From Marthasterias glacialis (Eukaryota; Echinodermata; Asteroidea; Forcipulatida; Asteriidae), in NCBI GenBank assembly GCA_911728455.2, contig OU452233.1:9591505-9655504 (forward strand): 64,000 bases of DNA, read 5' to 3'. Of this stretch, positions 46,158 to 58,457 are shown one piece after another. Every line of letters begins with the position of its first letter. Within the stretch, counting starts at the first letter, position 1. A program made the position numbers and the translations under genes. Below the pieces are notes generated by a model. It did not search any database. It saw only the letters and a program-made list of their open reading frames with translations, and was not told where the DNA came from.

Positions 46158-49100
46158 TCATCTTTGTAGGGATTCTATATCGGAACTGGATGCGATGAGA
46201 TTTGACTCCAGGTTGAGGTCATCTGTAACGAGAAATATACAGATTGTCCTATCACACAAGATTGTTTTTGAAAAAACCAAAACCAGGCACTTACTGCCAA
46301 AACTCAAAACTGTGTTTGTTTGCTCATCAAAGAGATGTGAATTTGAGCTTTCAAATTACACCTAATTAGAGCCAATTGACCCAACTTACCTGACGTCGCA
46401 ACCACAATGGATCTTAGTAGCGCCATTTTCGGAGTCAGTTTCACAAACTGAAATACTGCATAATGTGCATTTTAGGCGACATGCATGTGTTTACACGCTC
46501 ACCATATTTTACTTACAATTTGACAGACAGTAGTTGCCGGTGACATTAGTGCAAGGGGTCAAGAAAGTTAATATTTCTCTAACTTTAGAATGTTTAAGAC
46601 ATCCCACCACATTGTTTTAGTTTTCACTTTTAACGCCATTTCACTATTTCCACGCAGGTGCCTGATTTTGTCATGGGGCATTACAAAATCGGTCAAACTG
46701 TGTAGGTGGCGTCATTTTTATACTTTGTTTTCCATTCAACTTTTTTGCAGATTTTTGCAGATTATTCTAAGCCTTTATGATGTTTTCTTTGACTCAAAAG
46801 ATTTAAAGGGGCAACTTTATACTTTCTTAGAATCTTCACCTTTCATAGAGCTGCTCAAGAAGAAAATATTGCTTAACAACTTGCTATAAAGCAAAAATGA
46901 GTAGGGTACCGGTCACAGATGTTACATGTGACATGGTGTTTTGACTGGTAACCTTATTGTGGTAGGTACAATTAATTTTGTTGTGCTTAGCTACTTTTTG
47001 TGCTTAAGCAGCTTCATGAAATAGACCAATCCATTAAGCCCCTCCCCCTTACATGTTGACCAATCACAGCCTTGGCTACGCCATCGAAAGTCAGACAAAA
47101 GTCTGACACGATAAAGTCCAGTTGGAAAATGTAATCATGCATGTGTTAACTTATGGCGCACATGTTCATGTCGTGCAGTGTGGCATTGAAGAGACACACG
47201 ATGTACTGCCCACATGTACAATGGTGATGTAGCCAATGCTGCGATTGGTCAATATGTTAAGGGGGTGGGGCTTAATAGATCAGTCTATTGGGCCCTACAT
47301 ATTTGTGTTATTTTCTTCCCAGACTGAGATACAATTAAGGTATAGAAAGATGCAAGTCTAAAATCTTACCATGTTCAGATGCGGATGCTAGTCCAAATTC
47401 AAGCTTCTTCATTGGGCTTTCTTCCAATCCTTCAATATCCACCAGCGAGTCACCAGGTGTCTCAGTGGAATTCAGCATATTCAGTGTCACCTCTGCAAAA
47501 CAGCATCAATCAAGATAAGGTTTTGCCTGAGATTGATGGATTCAGAACTGCACAGCCAAACCAGCCATGCTTAGCATGGAGCCAGGCATACCAATTTTAT
47601 CAGTCTAAAGGTTTTGCCTGAGTTTGATTGATTCAGTACTGCACGGCCAAACCAGCCATGCTTAGCATGGAGCCACGCATACCAATCTTATCAGAGTCTA
47701 AAGATTTTGCCTGAGTCTGATGGATTCACCAGCCATGCTTAGCATGGAGACGACATACCAATCTCATCAGAGTATAAAGATTTTGCCTGAGTTTGATGGA
47801 TTCAGAACTGCGCAGCCAAACCAACAATGCTCAGCATGGAGCCAGGCATACCAATCTTATCAGAGTCTAAAGATTTTGCCTGAGTCTGATGGATTCAGAA
47901 CTGCACAGCCAAACCAGCCATACTTAGCATGGAGCCACGCATACCAACCTTATCAGAATCTAAAGGTTTTGCCTGAGTTTGATTGATTCAGTACTGCACA
48001 GCCAAACCAGCCATGCTTAGCATGGAGCCAAACATACCAATCTTATCAGAGTCTAAAGGTTTTGCCTGAGTTTGATGGATTCAGTACTGCACAGCCAAAA
48101 CAACCATGCTCAGCATGGAGCCAGGCATACCAATCTTATCAGAGTCTATAGGTTTTGCCTGAGTTTGATTGATTCAGTACTGCACAGCCAAACCAGCCAT
48201 GCTTAGCATGGAGCCAGACATACCAATCTTATCAGAGTCTAAAGGTTTTGCCTGAGTCTGATGGATTCAGTACTGCACAGCCAAACCCGTCATGCTTAGC
48301 ATGGAACCAGACATACCAATCTTATCAGAGTCTAAAGGTTTTGCTTGAATTTGATGGATTCAGTACTGCACAGCCAAACCAGCCATGCTTTGCATGGAGC
48401 CAGACATACCAATCTTATCAGAGTCTAAAGGTTTTGCCTGAATTTGATGGATTTAGTACTGCACAGCCAAACCAACCATGCTTAGCATGGAGCCTGACAT
48501 CATCAGAGTCAGCTTCGGGGTGTTGAGTATTGAGAAAAATACTTCTTGTATAGGAATGCTCTTTTAACCCTCCTACTGTCTGACCATTCATTATCATCCG
48601 CTGTGGTTTTGAATGATAGATGCACTATGTCAGCCTGCAATATTATAACATCATGCGCTGAATGCATCTACACGGTACATGTACACAGTCAACCCTCCTA
48701 CTGTCTGACCATTCGCTATCATCGGCTGTGGTTTTGAATGATAGATGCACTATGCCAGCCCGCAATATAACATCATGTGTTGAATGCATAGTACACAGTA
48801 CACACAAGAACACATTAGTTTTGTACACAGTTGTGCCACCATACACAACAAATGCAGTTGAATGATTTCAAATGGTTGGTCAGCTTGCTGTAAAATACTA
48901 CCCAGAATAAATTTCAAATATTAAAATCAATTTAAAAGGAACTCAGAGTTGTTTAACTCTACCTGACTGTTTTGGCTTCTTCATTGGGGGTTCTTCTGCT
49001 TGGGCACTCCTACTGTTCTCTTGTGTCCCACTTTCTTGAGGTCTCTTCTGGCTTTGTTTCTGAGACGATACTTGTTCATGGGCCTTCTTCTTCATAGCTG

Positions 49101-52100
49101 CCCTAATTTGAGATCTATCAGTCAAGGAGTGTTTAATTTAGGGAAACATAAAGTTAAAACAGACACACAGATTTTGTTAGCACTGTTGGCCAAATGGAAA
49201 TTAAACCATTTCTTTGGGGCAACCGTCACAGAGTTTGTGGTTCGTAAAGTAACTGAATTGCTTGCAATGACTTCTACCCAAAGGTCCATGTTATATACTG
49301 AAGTTGCAAGAGAAAGGGATGAGATTTGATGGCTCTGTCTTACACTGTTCTTGTCTTGATTGTTTCGCTGATCTTCTGAAGGTCATCACCGAATGTCTTA
49401 ATAGAGGATCTTAACATCTCAATCTCTTCATCTGTCCATTTGCCGCTGTAAAGAAGTTCAAATGGAATTTGTCAATATGATCACAGTTTGAGTCTCCCAT
49501 AACAAATTGAGGATGTAGGCCATTTACAAACCAGAGCAAGGAAAAGAACAATGTATCAACACATTTTTTTATAACATTGTTATCATGATCAGTTCTGCTT
49601 AAAGTTGGTTTACAACCAGTTGCCACCAGGACTCTTTTTTTGTTTGTCCTGTCCCCCTGGCGGAATTCTTTTGGTGAAATTCCTGGAATTTTTTTCTTTG
49701 AGGGTACTGCCAGCATAACGAAACCCTGACTTGAGAAAGCCAAAAGAACAAAGATTCTCTTTACTGGATTGTCCGTTTTGTTTCTCAACCAAGAAAATGT
49801 CAAATTCATGCACCGTTAATGGCAAAACATCGGCCGTTACCTACGGCATAGGATAGTACTAAACACGTAACCATGACTCAATTCCCGACTCACTCAGACT
49901 TACCTCCATTGAGCCAAAATACAATGAATAAACAATGGTGGAAGTCTCTCAATGTCTCGTAATCCTCTTCTTGGAACAAAAGGACAAAGGTCTGGAATCA
50001 GGGATTACACAAAAACCACCTCTAAACAGCAAGAAAATGCCAATATATTCAAGACCTTTTTTGTCTTTGTGTGAGTGAAATGAAGCGTCAGACAGCGTGT
50101 GTGTGGTGCTTGTTCTGCAGTAGAATGTCTGGGCGACCTTTGTTCCGGTGGTCCGAAATGACACAATGGCGTCTACACACGGCTTCTGTTTCCAGGCAGG
50201 GTAACATTTGCATACACGTCATCCTGCGCCTACTGGTTAACAACCATTTTTTGAGATTCAGAGATCAGCTAATTTGCTCAAACTTGTCAATAGAGGGCAG
50301 TGTTCTTTAATCCGATGATTAAATCAGTCCGACTTTCATAACTTTTGGTCTGGTACTCTACCTTGTTGGGGATGATTCTGCCATAGGATGCAGCTGCATA
50401 GTCAGGTCTCCCAGGCGACTGAAAGCCACCCCTGCTGAGGAAAAGATTTCACCGACCTAAAAGGCAAGATAAAATAAGATTTTGATTTTATTTGGGGTTA
50501 AATTTTCTTACAATCTTAGTCATGCTAGTTAGTTGGTGGCACTTGTGGATAACCTTTTAGATAGTATCAAAATGTTCTGGTATCATCATTTTGTTCATAT
50601 TTACATATTTTGCAATACTTACAAAGATGCTCCCAAAATTTTTATTACGGCAAATGTTTTAAAGAACACTTTTTTACAGCCTACAGTTTTCTTTTGTCTT
50701 GACAGTTTATCATTTTACTTCACTGTGCCACCTTTTGCTTTCCGCAATCCCCCATGTCATTCTCTAACATTAGTTGTAATGTTAGTCATTCTCATCGTTA
50801 TAGTCTAAGGTAGGCCGGGGCTAGTTTGCATTGATTGAAATCATCGATCTTCCCGACGGTCATAACTGTGACCAAGACAAGTTCTTCAATAGACCGACTG
50901 AGCGACCCGCGTCACGTGCCATCAGCTCAGATGAGGTAGCACCCACAATAGATCACGTGATGACATGTTAACATTGGTCGCGCAATCGGTCTATTATTGC
51001 AGCTAAGCTAAGTCTTACTCAAGTCTTAGTTAGTATTTTATTAGTCTTAGGTCTAGGGACTTAGTTAAAGTCTGCAGTCATCATATATAAGCCATGTTCG
51101 TATATAGTTTCATGATTATAATATTAGTGGCTACGTCAAATGACCTTGGGGCGAGTTGACCTACATTCCATCACTCAGGTCTCAGTATAGTGCTATCACT
51201 AGTACTAACTACCATTAATCAATCATTCAATAAGCACCTAGGTCCTAGCTTCACAGCAGTATACTTGGCCCTTATGTGTTCATCTTTGAGATCAAATGCA
51301 GCACCGAACGCGCGTTGTAGCTGTTTTGACCTTAGCCCCATAAAGAGTGCCCATACGCTGGACTACCTCGCTTCTTGGCCCTACGAACGCTATTGCCTAT
51401 TATTGTTGTTAATTGAAACCATCGATCTTCCCGACGGTCACAACAGTTGATGTCTGAATTTGGGCAATACAGTTCGAATCATAGGGTCAAGCCTAAACCC
51501 AGTAACTGGGGCGCTGTACTCCTTTTTTGAGATTTTGACATTATCGGTCGTACTAGCTAGTATGACCGATAGGCCTAGCCCCATACATTGTGCCAATACG
51601 CTGGACTCCCTCCGCTACTTGGCCCAACAAACCCTGTCCTCTAAAACCAGACATCAACTTTCGAATCGAGACTTACTGTTTTTGGCAAATTTATCCCTCA
51701 ATGATCGGTCGGTCGTTGCTGTCAGACATGTCAGACTCACAGGCAGAGTCTGGAGAAGATTTCCGCACGATCTTCCGTGCGCTAAATCCTAGGTTTTTGC
51801 TGGAATTTTATGTCAAATCTCAGTGATATAAGCCCATGTCAACAACGGTGGAGGAGCCATGATGGTTGCTGTTCAGCGCGCGGGTTGTATTCCTGCACTA
51901 GTCTTTTTCGTGTCGCTATGTGTGTGTATTCATTCGTCGTGCCGTCGTCCGTAGCCGAACGCTAACAGACAATGTAAACGCTGCAAGAAGACTGCTGGAA
52001 TAAAGACTAGTGCAGGAATACGACCCACACTGAACAGCAACCATCATGGCTCCTCCGCCGTCGTTGACATGGGCTTATATCACCGAGATTTGTCATAACA

Positions 52101-52759
52101 TTCCAGCAAAAGCCTAGGATTTATCGCACGGGGGATCGTGCGGAAATCTTCTCCAGACTCTGCCTGTGAGTCTGACATGTCTGACAGCAATGACCGACCG
52201 ATCATTGAGGGATAAATTTGCCAAAAAAAGTAAGTCTTGATTCGAAAGTTGATGTCTGGTTTTAGAGGACAGGGTTCTTTGGGCCAAGAAGCGGAGGGAG
52301 GAATTTATGGGGCTACTGCAGCACATATTTTTACCATGAATGAAGGTGATGGAGATGCTTATTCAATTCAATCATCATTCATAATCATTCATATCCACCA
52401 CACTCCACTCAGCTAGCTCTGCTCAGACTCAGCTTGGTCTGTGCAGTATTACTTAAGTATGTAAAATCAGCATGATCAGTGTTAGCCCCATACATTGTGC
52501 CAATACGCTGGACTCCCTCTGCAAGAAGCGGAGGGAGTCCAGCGTATTGGCACAATTTATGGGGCTAGATCAGTGTAGGCCTACACTCAAGTACTAAAAG
52601 TACCGGTAACCGTTTTTATTATTTATTATGGGAAAATTTGTGTTTAAAAAGCTACATTTTGACAAACTTGTTAGCCCAGATGAGCTGGTAAAATCGAAAT
52701 ATATCTTGTTGTGCAACACTTGAGTTAAATAAAGAACCCACCTTTGATACAGAACTCAT
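46158..52759 (-). CDS. BAP18: BAP18 (C17orf49-type) chromatin complex subunit, six exons, 184 aa
   Basis: Minus-strand exons are 52742-52759, 50362-50456, 49344-49445, 48963-49114, 47370-47492 and 46158-46222, all with GT-AG junctions and joining to 555 nt. BAP18 is a small SANT/Myb protein found in BPTF-NURF and MLL1-type complexes at H3K4me3 promoters. Visible features are MSSVSK-VGEIFSSAGVAFSRL and LTMQLHP at the N-terminus (human KVGEIFSAAGAAFTKLGEL), a SANT domain at residues 39-83 (GKWTDEEIEMLRSSIKTFGD, then TRTVSQIRAAMKKKA), a Gln/Lys/Ser-rich linker with PPMKKPKQ that may be a nuclear signal, and a conserved acidic tail LVDIEGLEESPMKKLEF. Human BAP18 has 172 residues; this one has about 20 more after the KKLEF motif, ending DIESLQR. 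The 18-nt first coding exon was set by the ATG with A at -3. Intron 1 (2.3 kb) holds a foldback element, intron 4 a minisatellite and intron 5 a MITE. The gene converges on PBK. Confidence 0.94.
47021..47288. mobile_element. ~268-bp MITE with ~57-bp inverted ends, BAP18 intron 5
   Basis: The left end tagaccaatccattaagccc with tgttgaccaatcacagcctt pairs with the right end ggggcttaatagatcagtct with ttggtcaatatgttaaggg. No target duplication is clear. Confidence 0.75.
47508..48505 (+). repeat. ~93-bp minisatellite, about 11 copies, BAP18 intron 4
   Basis: Repeating landmarks ggttttgcctgag, gatggattcagtactgcac and ccatgcttagcatgg recur at 47,519, 47,610, 47,703, about 47,780, 47,872, 47,967, 48,058, 48,150, 48,244, 48,337 and 48,430. 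Most units are 91-95 bp; one is shorter. It begins about 15 bp from the exon 5 acceptor. On the plus strand the 93-bp unit is open for 31 codons (GFSTAQPNQPCLAWSQTY), but the array lies in an intron of the opposite strand and indels break the frame. Confidence 0.95.
48566..48800 (+). repeat. ~125-bp tandem duplication, BAP18 intron 4
   Basis: Two copies begin aaccctcctactgtctgacc at 48,566 and 48,691 and share gtggttttgaatgatagatg and ctatg.cagcc with few changes. Confidence 0.9.
49610..50085 (-). repeat. Inverted duplication, left-facing copy (BAP18 intron 2)
   Basis: Reverse-complement partner of 45,598-46,075, lying in BAP18 intron 2. One BAP18 pre-mRNA extending past 45.6 kb would contain both arms in opposite sense. 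Frames in it are broken and unrecognised. Confidence 0.85.
50887..50995. mobile_element. ~109-bp MITE, BAP18 intron 1
   Basis: The end caatagaccgactgagcgacc is matched in reverse by ggtcgcgcaatcggtctatt. The inside is short and carries a tcacgtg pair. Confidence 0.7.
51500..51571 (+). mobile_element. Half of the CAGTAACTGGGGC hairpin MITE
   Basis: Matches the left arm of the complete hairpin at 53,453-53,584 (cagtaactggggcgctgtac, ttttgagattttgacattat) and abuts the larger foldback element. The second arm is missing. Confidence 0.7.
51576..52315. mobile_element. 740-bp foldback element, BAP18 intron 1
   Basis: Arms of about 315-335 bp (51,576-51,909 and 52,001-52,315) are near-complementary around a 91-bp spacer. 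Ends are TAGCCCCATACATTGTGCC and GAATTTATGGGGCTA; the right arm has lost about 17 bp near its end. The terminal TA on each side could be a TA target duplication, as in Tc1/mariner-type elements. Frames in the arms (for example MAPPPSLTWAYITEICHN on the right) are present in both arms and are not supported as genes. Confidence 0.82.
52483..52567. mobile_element. 85-bp internally deleted derivative of the foldback
   Basis: Consists of only the terminal about 37 bp of the TAGCCCCATACATTG family in both orientations, joined by tgcaagaag. This is an ultra-short MITE of the same family about 170 bp from the large copy. Confidence 0.85.
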
Positions 52760-53452
52760 TTTGCGGGCTTTTTGTTCCGATCTCGCGCTGTAAATCAAAA
52801 TAATGAAAATCCAATGCTGTTTATCATACCTCTGTCACCTGAATCTCTCATGCATTATTGGAGTATATTTTTATCACCGACCCTGTGGTACCAGACTATG
52901 GTGAATCACTGGTTTGATGACCTCATCATGCCGCCCTCTGTTGGTAGATGATGTCCAATCTAGAAGGCAACTTGGGTGGAGTTTCTAGGCCGTTCTGTGA
53001 CAACCGTCCCGTGGTTAGAAATTGACAAGAATTCACATTTTTCACCGCATTATTTTGTAAATATATGTGTGACATCTTGTACATGTTTTCGGGTGAGTCT
53101 TTTTGTGTAGTTTTGTGCTCTTTCTGTGTATTTTTGTATTGTTTTTTTCCCGTTACAACATTTCCAAAATGTGGATTAAGCTCGTTCAGCATGTTTCACC
53201 ACTGTTGTCTGGTGGGCCCAGCAGTTATCATTCATCATGTTCATATTTTTATTACACGAGAAATTACTCTTAACTTCGGCTACTACACTAGTAGTAGTAC
53301 TAATGACTAGAATAACTTACGTAAAGATAAGTAAATTCTGTACCAACTTACGTTCATTCATTCCAGTTTGCCTACATGATTGGACAAATTAACGTTGCTG
53401 TTTTAAATTAAAGTTTAAACAAATACGTGGTCCTATACTGTAGTGTTGGACC
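52760..53452 (-). promoter_or_regulatory. BAP18 5' region
   Basis: Upstream of the BAP18 start codon. The first 30 bp on the minus strand include gatttacagcgcgagatcgg, a small CpG-rich patch in otherwise AT-rich DNA. No TATA box in good position is evident. The rest to 53,452 shows nothing recognisable. Confidence 0.35.
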
Positions 53453-53584
53453 CAGTAACTGGGGCTCTGTACTCCTTTTTTGAGATTTTGACATTATCAA
53501 TCGTACTAGGCCTACATGTAGCTACTGCTAGTACGACCGATAATGTCAAAATCTCAAAAAAGGAGTACAGCGCCCCAGTTACTG
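53453..53584. mobile_element. 132-bp hairpin MITE (CAGTAACTGGGGC ends)
   Basis: The left arm cagtaactggggctctgtac and right arm gtacagcgccccagttactg are inverted and continue through ttttgagattttgacattat and its complement. One half-copy is at 51,500. Confidence 0.88.
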
Positions 53585-56500
53585 AGTCTACTTAATTATA
53601 GAATTTGTTGAATGTCGGTCATTTCGTTTCCTACCAAGAAGGGTTCAAAGCACAGTGGCAAACACAACAGGCATATGACATACAATGACAATAGACTATA
53701 ATAATAAACACAATGACCACCTTGGAGAAAGGTTAACATGCTACACGACGAGAGGTAGTTTTGTGACGGCGAGTCATAAACTTTAGCCTACTTTGACGGC
53801 ATTTTACACACACAAAAAATGCTGGATTTCCACTGGAGAACTTTTTGGATTATTACACTCTGATAATTTTTGTTTCTAAATCTGTTAACAAAATCTATTG
53901 TTGGGATTGCCGGAGAGACTCAGCTGAGATTCAGCTGACAGCCTCCTGGTAGCGGGTTTGCATGACTGGCTTAATCTCCTTTGAGCTCCATGGAGCAACA
54001 CAATAATGACTTGGTATGAAACGACTTGGTTACAAAACAACTTGGGTACAGAACGACCTGCTTTGAATTTGATCACAGGCCTATATTTTTAATGAAATTG
54101 TTTCAGATAAAAACTTTTGAAACAGATTGGTATTCAAAGCATGCCCACTTCACAGCACTTTTTTTACTGTGATTGCGGTGTATTTGTTTTTTGGGCAAAA
54201 TTAAATTTTAAGCATGCCCACTTCACAGCACTTTTTTACTGTGATTGTGGTGTATTTGTTTTTTGGGCAAAATTAAATTTTGCTTGATAAGTTTATCATG
54301 AGCATGTAGGCAAAACCGATGAGTTATATTCTTAAAGGTACATAGGGGCCCTAAATGTTTTTTAAAGTTAATTTTGTTGAAAAAAAATTTCAAAAGGTAT
54401 GTTTTTTTGTTTTAATATAATAACATAATATGGGCCTTTCTTTTAGATTCATAGTCATACTTACATGTAGACCGAGTTAGTAGGTAACTTGGACTAAGTC
54501 ATACTCACCAAATTTGATAGTAAAACTAAAAAGAATCCTCATGATATTCTACATGTAGTTCTATGGCTTTTCCAGTGTCCCATTTTTTTAATTAGAATAA
54601 TATTTTACAAGGCTTTCTCTGAAGGCTTTCTCTGTGCTCAATGTTATTTACAACAACAGAAAGAGGTACATTGTGGCAGGTGTGATGTACATAGTTATTT
54701 TATCCAATTAGAGAAGAGCTGTGACAAAGGTCATCTAGAGAGGGAAGCCGGCACAAGCCACATGTAAATAACTTCCTTTAAAAATAAGATTATTGGATTA
54801 AAATCAATTTTTTTCTGAGCGTCAATGTCACATGATAAATAGAGCATTCTACTAATGACATCACACGATTACAAAAAATACTTCCTGCTGTCACAATTCG
54901 CAATGGAATAAAATCTTACATTTTTTTATAGAGATTTCAACATGCGATATTGTATTAATTAGTTTTATTTTAAACAAAGATAAGCTATTGTTTCTACAAT
55001 TCTTTAATTAACATTGCAGGCATACTGTGTGTGATTTTCTCAGGACTTTTCCTGATTTCAGGATTTTCTCAAAATCTCCTTGAGCCTCAATTTTTTTTTT
55101 AAAGAAGTAAAGCAGTCACCAAAGGGAGAAAGAAATAGTCCACATTGTGTCCAAACCTGTAGTTTTGTCTTTCTGCTGATGCACAGAGTATTTAAATCTC
55201 CAGAATTGTTCTTATCTGGGAGGTTCTGGGTCTACAATAAGGGGGAAGTCAGGCCACCAAGCCATTTTTCAGGAATTTTCACATTCGTCAAATCGCTTTC
55301 CTGACATTGAAAATATAAATTACAAAATGCCAGGAAATACTATACATGTAGATTAGAATGTGTAAAGGTCACTTTTTTGTGAACAAGGTGATGGTCTATA
55401 CTTACAACTCTTTCTCAATATTTTCACAGAACATTCTGGTGGCCTTTGTAATGATGGTGATCATTGCTGACAGACTGTTGCACCAAAACCATAAAAGCAC
55501 AAATTGGCATAATTAATGTACACCTACAGTAAATGTTAGTCATCGGATGATATCCTGTCCACTTGAACCTCACCTCAGTCAAAAATTACCATGACATAAC
55601 CGGTACCCTTACAACTTTTCTAACACATACAGGAAGAAACAGTCTGTATTAGCTGGTAACCTCATGGTCAACCCACAGTAGTGAAGTCACTCAAGGTTAG
55701 CCGGTACCCTGTCCTAAAGGGTAAGCCAGCTGGACGGGTGACCAATCCTAGAGGTTGACCATCGCTAGGTAGTAGCCAACGCCACCCCCTGTGGTCTGTA
55801 CTGAGCATCAACTGGTGCTCATAACTGAAGTTACTATAGCTGAATAGAGCAGGTAAGATCATATTCCGTCTTCCAGACTAATAATAACAAAAGTCACTTA
55901 CTAGGTTCCTTAAAAGCAAGTATCGAAGTGCTGTACACTACCACTACCTGTTCATCAGGACAGGTTACTAATAACTCACATCAACGATCCCTACTTTGCA
56001 TCAGTTTACTACTGGGTATGAGATTAATTAAACCCACACTCCAATGACTCAACGATTAGAGCTTGGGGGCCGATGCGAAAAACTGTATTTATGCACAATT
56101 TCTTAAAAATCACACTTTCTAAACAATCTTTAAACATAATTTCATGATCCACCTGTTCATAAAATATTTCAGTAAAAGCCTCTGAAGGGCCACTGCACCC
56201 CAGAAATCGGCGCACATTATTGCTTTCAGGAAAAGCTGATGAGCGTCTGTATGAGCATGAGGAAACTCACATGAAGACTAGTAGTCTATAAATATGACTT
56301 GTTTATATTTGATTATTTTCCAAGGGTATTAAAAGTTGTTTTTTCTTGTACATGTAAACATACAACAGTTATCTCAACACTCTGGCAGTGTTATAATAAG
56401 AAATGGTCGAAAGATTGTATGGAAAGCGTCCTACCAAACAATGACCAATGTGGTCATGTTTTGTCAGGATTTTTGTTCTTGTTTATGTACATGAAACATG

Positions 56501-56695
56501 TACATGTACATGTACACTGTATGCATACGTATGCTTGTTATTTTTAGACTCGGCCACTCCGTAGGACAAATCGCACATAGCAGTATTTCAGACTATTTTT
56601 TTCAGAGAGTGATAAACAGTAAACTTTCAGTTTGAGAGCCATATCTGGCAGGCTGGATATTTGATGGAGGCAACATACATGTACATGTAGGTAAC
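53585..56695. other. Intergenic, one local duplication
   Basis: No gene recognised. A 73-bp tandem duplication lies at 54,138-54,210 and 54,211-54,283 (agcatgcccacttcacagc). Short frames (55,080-55,304; 55,668-55,862) have no domain. Palindromic acatgtacatgta runs begin to appear near 56,490. Confidence 0.5.
54138..54283 (+). repeat. 73-bp tandem duplication
   Basis: Two adjacent copies starting agcatgcccacttcacagca and ending caaaattaaatttta or similar, differing by an indel in the T-run and single bases. Confidence 0.92.
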
Positions 56696-56790
56696 TGCTC
56701 CAAGCCCCTGGTCATTGCCCTTGAAATGTTCCAGTAGAAATGTACACTAATTGCCCTCATAAATGTACAGTATGATGAGAAGCATACTAA
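56696..56790 (-). repeat. Interspersed repeat (GGTCATTGCCTTGGTGCC family), copy 3
   Basis: Contains cccctggtcattgcccttg, aaatgttccagtagaaatg and tacactaattgccctc, matching the copies at 37,720 and 44,553. Confidence 0.65.
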
Positions 56791-58457
56791 AAAAAACGTT
56801 GTCTCCCTTGCCCTTACAAGAGCAAAGTGTCAGATGTGAATTGTTTCACATACATGACATAAAGTGACATGCATAATTGCGTCATTCTGTGAAGTTGGGG
56901 GAGATAAGTGTGACATTTTGCCAAAAAGGGCAATATTTAAACCCTAAGAAATATATTTTCTAACTTTCTTTGTTTTACCTGATCTGAAACAATGTGTTCA
57001 TGAATGCACACTTGCAGTTTCTAGTTTCACAAGTCCTACAGAGGATTGGTTTGCGGCTTTTTCAGTCACTCTCAAAGAAGATACATTGTCAAAAAGTGTA
57101 TGTGACCCCCCCCCCCCTCCCAAAAAAAAAAACAACAACAATCAATCAATCAATCAAGAAAAAAAATGTGGTGTCCTGCTTCAAATAAAAGTGAAACCAG
57201 TAACTTAAATTTATTAAATTTAAATGTTTATTATATTTTTTCTGCTTGTATTAATTTGTCTAATTGTAACTAACTTCAAAAACCTAGTACATGTAGTACT
57301 TGTATAGGGCTTATTAGGGTATGAAACTGTCAACTTTTCTAAGGGAGCTGGTACATGTACATGTACATGTAAGTGTAGATATGTAACAGAAATATACATT
57401 TTTTATTTCTTAAATGTAACAGGACACCAAAATGGTGTGCGGGTTACATGTGAAACCAAAAAGACATTTGCATTTTATGAACCAGTTAAGGATAATGAAA
57501 TTGTATGAAAATCAGACCTCTTCAGCAAATACGATGAATTAGGCATACAATATTATATGTTTGTGGATTTCACATGTAACACGGACACCGATGTCCAAGT
57601 TATATGTGAAATCCGTAGCTTATTTGTGCCATGTATCACTGTAATAAGTTTCAATTGCAAAAGGTCAGAATATCATTAGTTCAATAATGCTGTCTGTAAT
57701 TGTAAACAGAAGGTGGTTAAGTAATGAAAGTATTAAAGAAAGTTCTTAAAGATATGGCAAAAGTAAGGTACTAATTTCACTATCAGGGATGTGATTTCTC
57801 CGGCTTTTGCCGGAATTCCGGCTTTTTCGACTCAAAAAGTCAACCAACGTGAATCATGTGAATCCGTTGAGAAAATGGGGGGGGGTAGAATGTGCTAATT
57901 AATTATTCATGTCAAGTTCGGCATTCTGTATTTAATTTGTTTTATGACGAACGTCAACTGTGTATTCTACATGTAATTATACTGCCATATTTGAGAACGA
58001 GGTGGAAACAGAGTGCCGGTCCAGACGGAATGTTTTGTTAAATCGCGCGGCGAACGGTGCGTAGGTTGTGATCGTTCTCACTGTGATCGCTTACAGTCTG
58101 TTGTTTATACTGGGTAGGAGCGTGTTTTCTTATCAAGTCTAGTTCCTATTAACGCATCTGCTGTGTACGCCTATTAATGAAACGGGGGAACACACTCAAT
58201 ATTTTCAATGACATGCATCAATGCATCTCTATGCACCTCGTGTTGTGACTGCGCAATGTGTGTTGAACCTGAGCAAAATGAAAAACTTGAAATGCGCGAA
58301 CAATTTTCAAATTGCGTTTGCGCTAAAGATATACATGTACATTGGCTATCAATGCGGCGCTCTACAATCTTTGATTTGCGCGCACCATTCCTTGCTCACA
58401 CCTACTCAGTCACAGTTTGCCATCCAACGTCGTGTCGTCGGTCGGTCGCAATCAGTC
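56791..58457. other. Intergenic and 5' flank of the next gene
   Basis: No gene recognised to about 58,000. A loose inverted pair around 57,425-57,605 involves ttacatgtgaaacc and tttcacatgtaac. From about 58,020 CpG dinucleotides become more frequent (cgcgcggcgaacggtgcg, tttgcgcgcacc, cgtcgtgtcgtcggtcggtc), which fits a promoter for the exon at 58,458. Confidence 0.45.

Noticed and set aside
47379-48526. Plus-strand tandem-repeat protein with a 31-residue period
   Set aside because: It is the minisatellite in BAP18 intron 4; unit length varies and breaks the frame, with no start, splice or domain support.
51460-52326. Frames sharing RTLSSKTRHQLSN-type protein, and MAPPPSLTWAYITE
   Set aside because: Both arise from the two arms of one foldback element; stops follow soon and no family is recognised.
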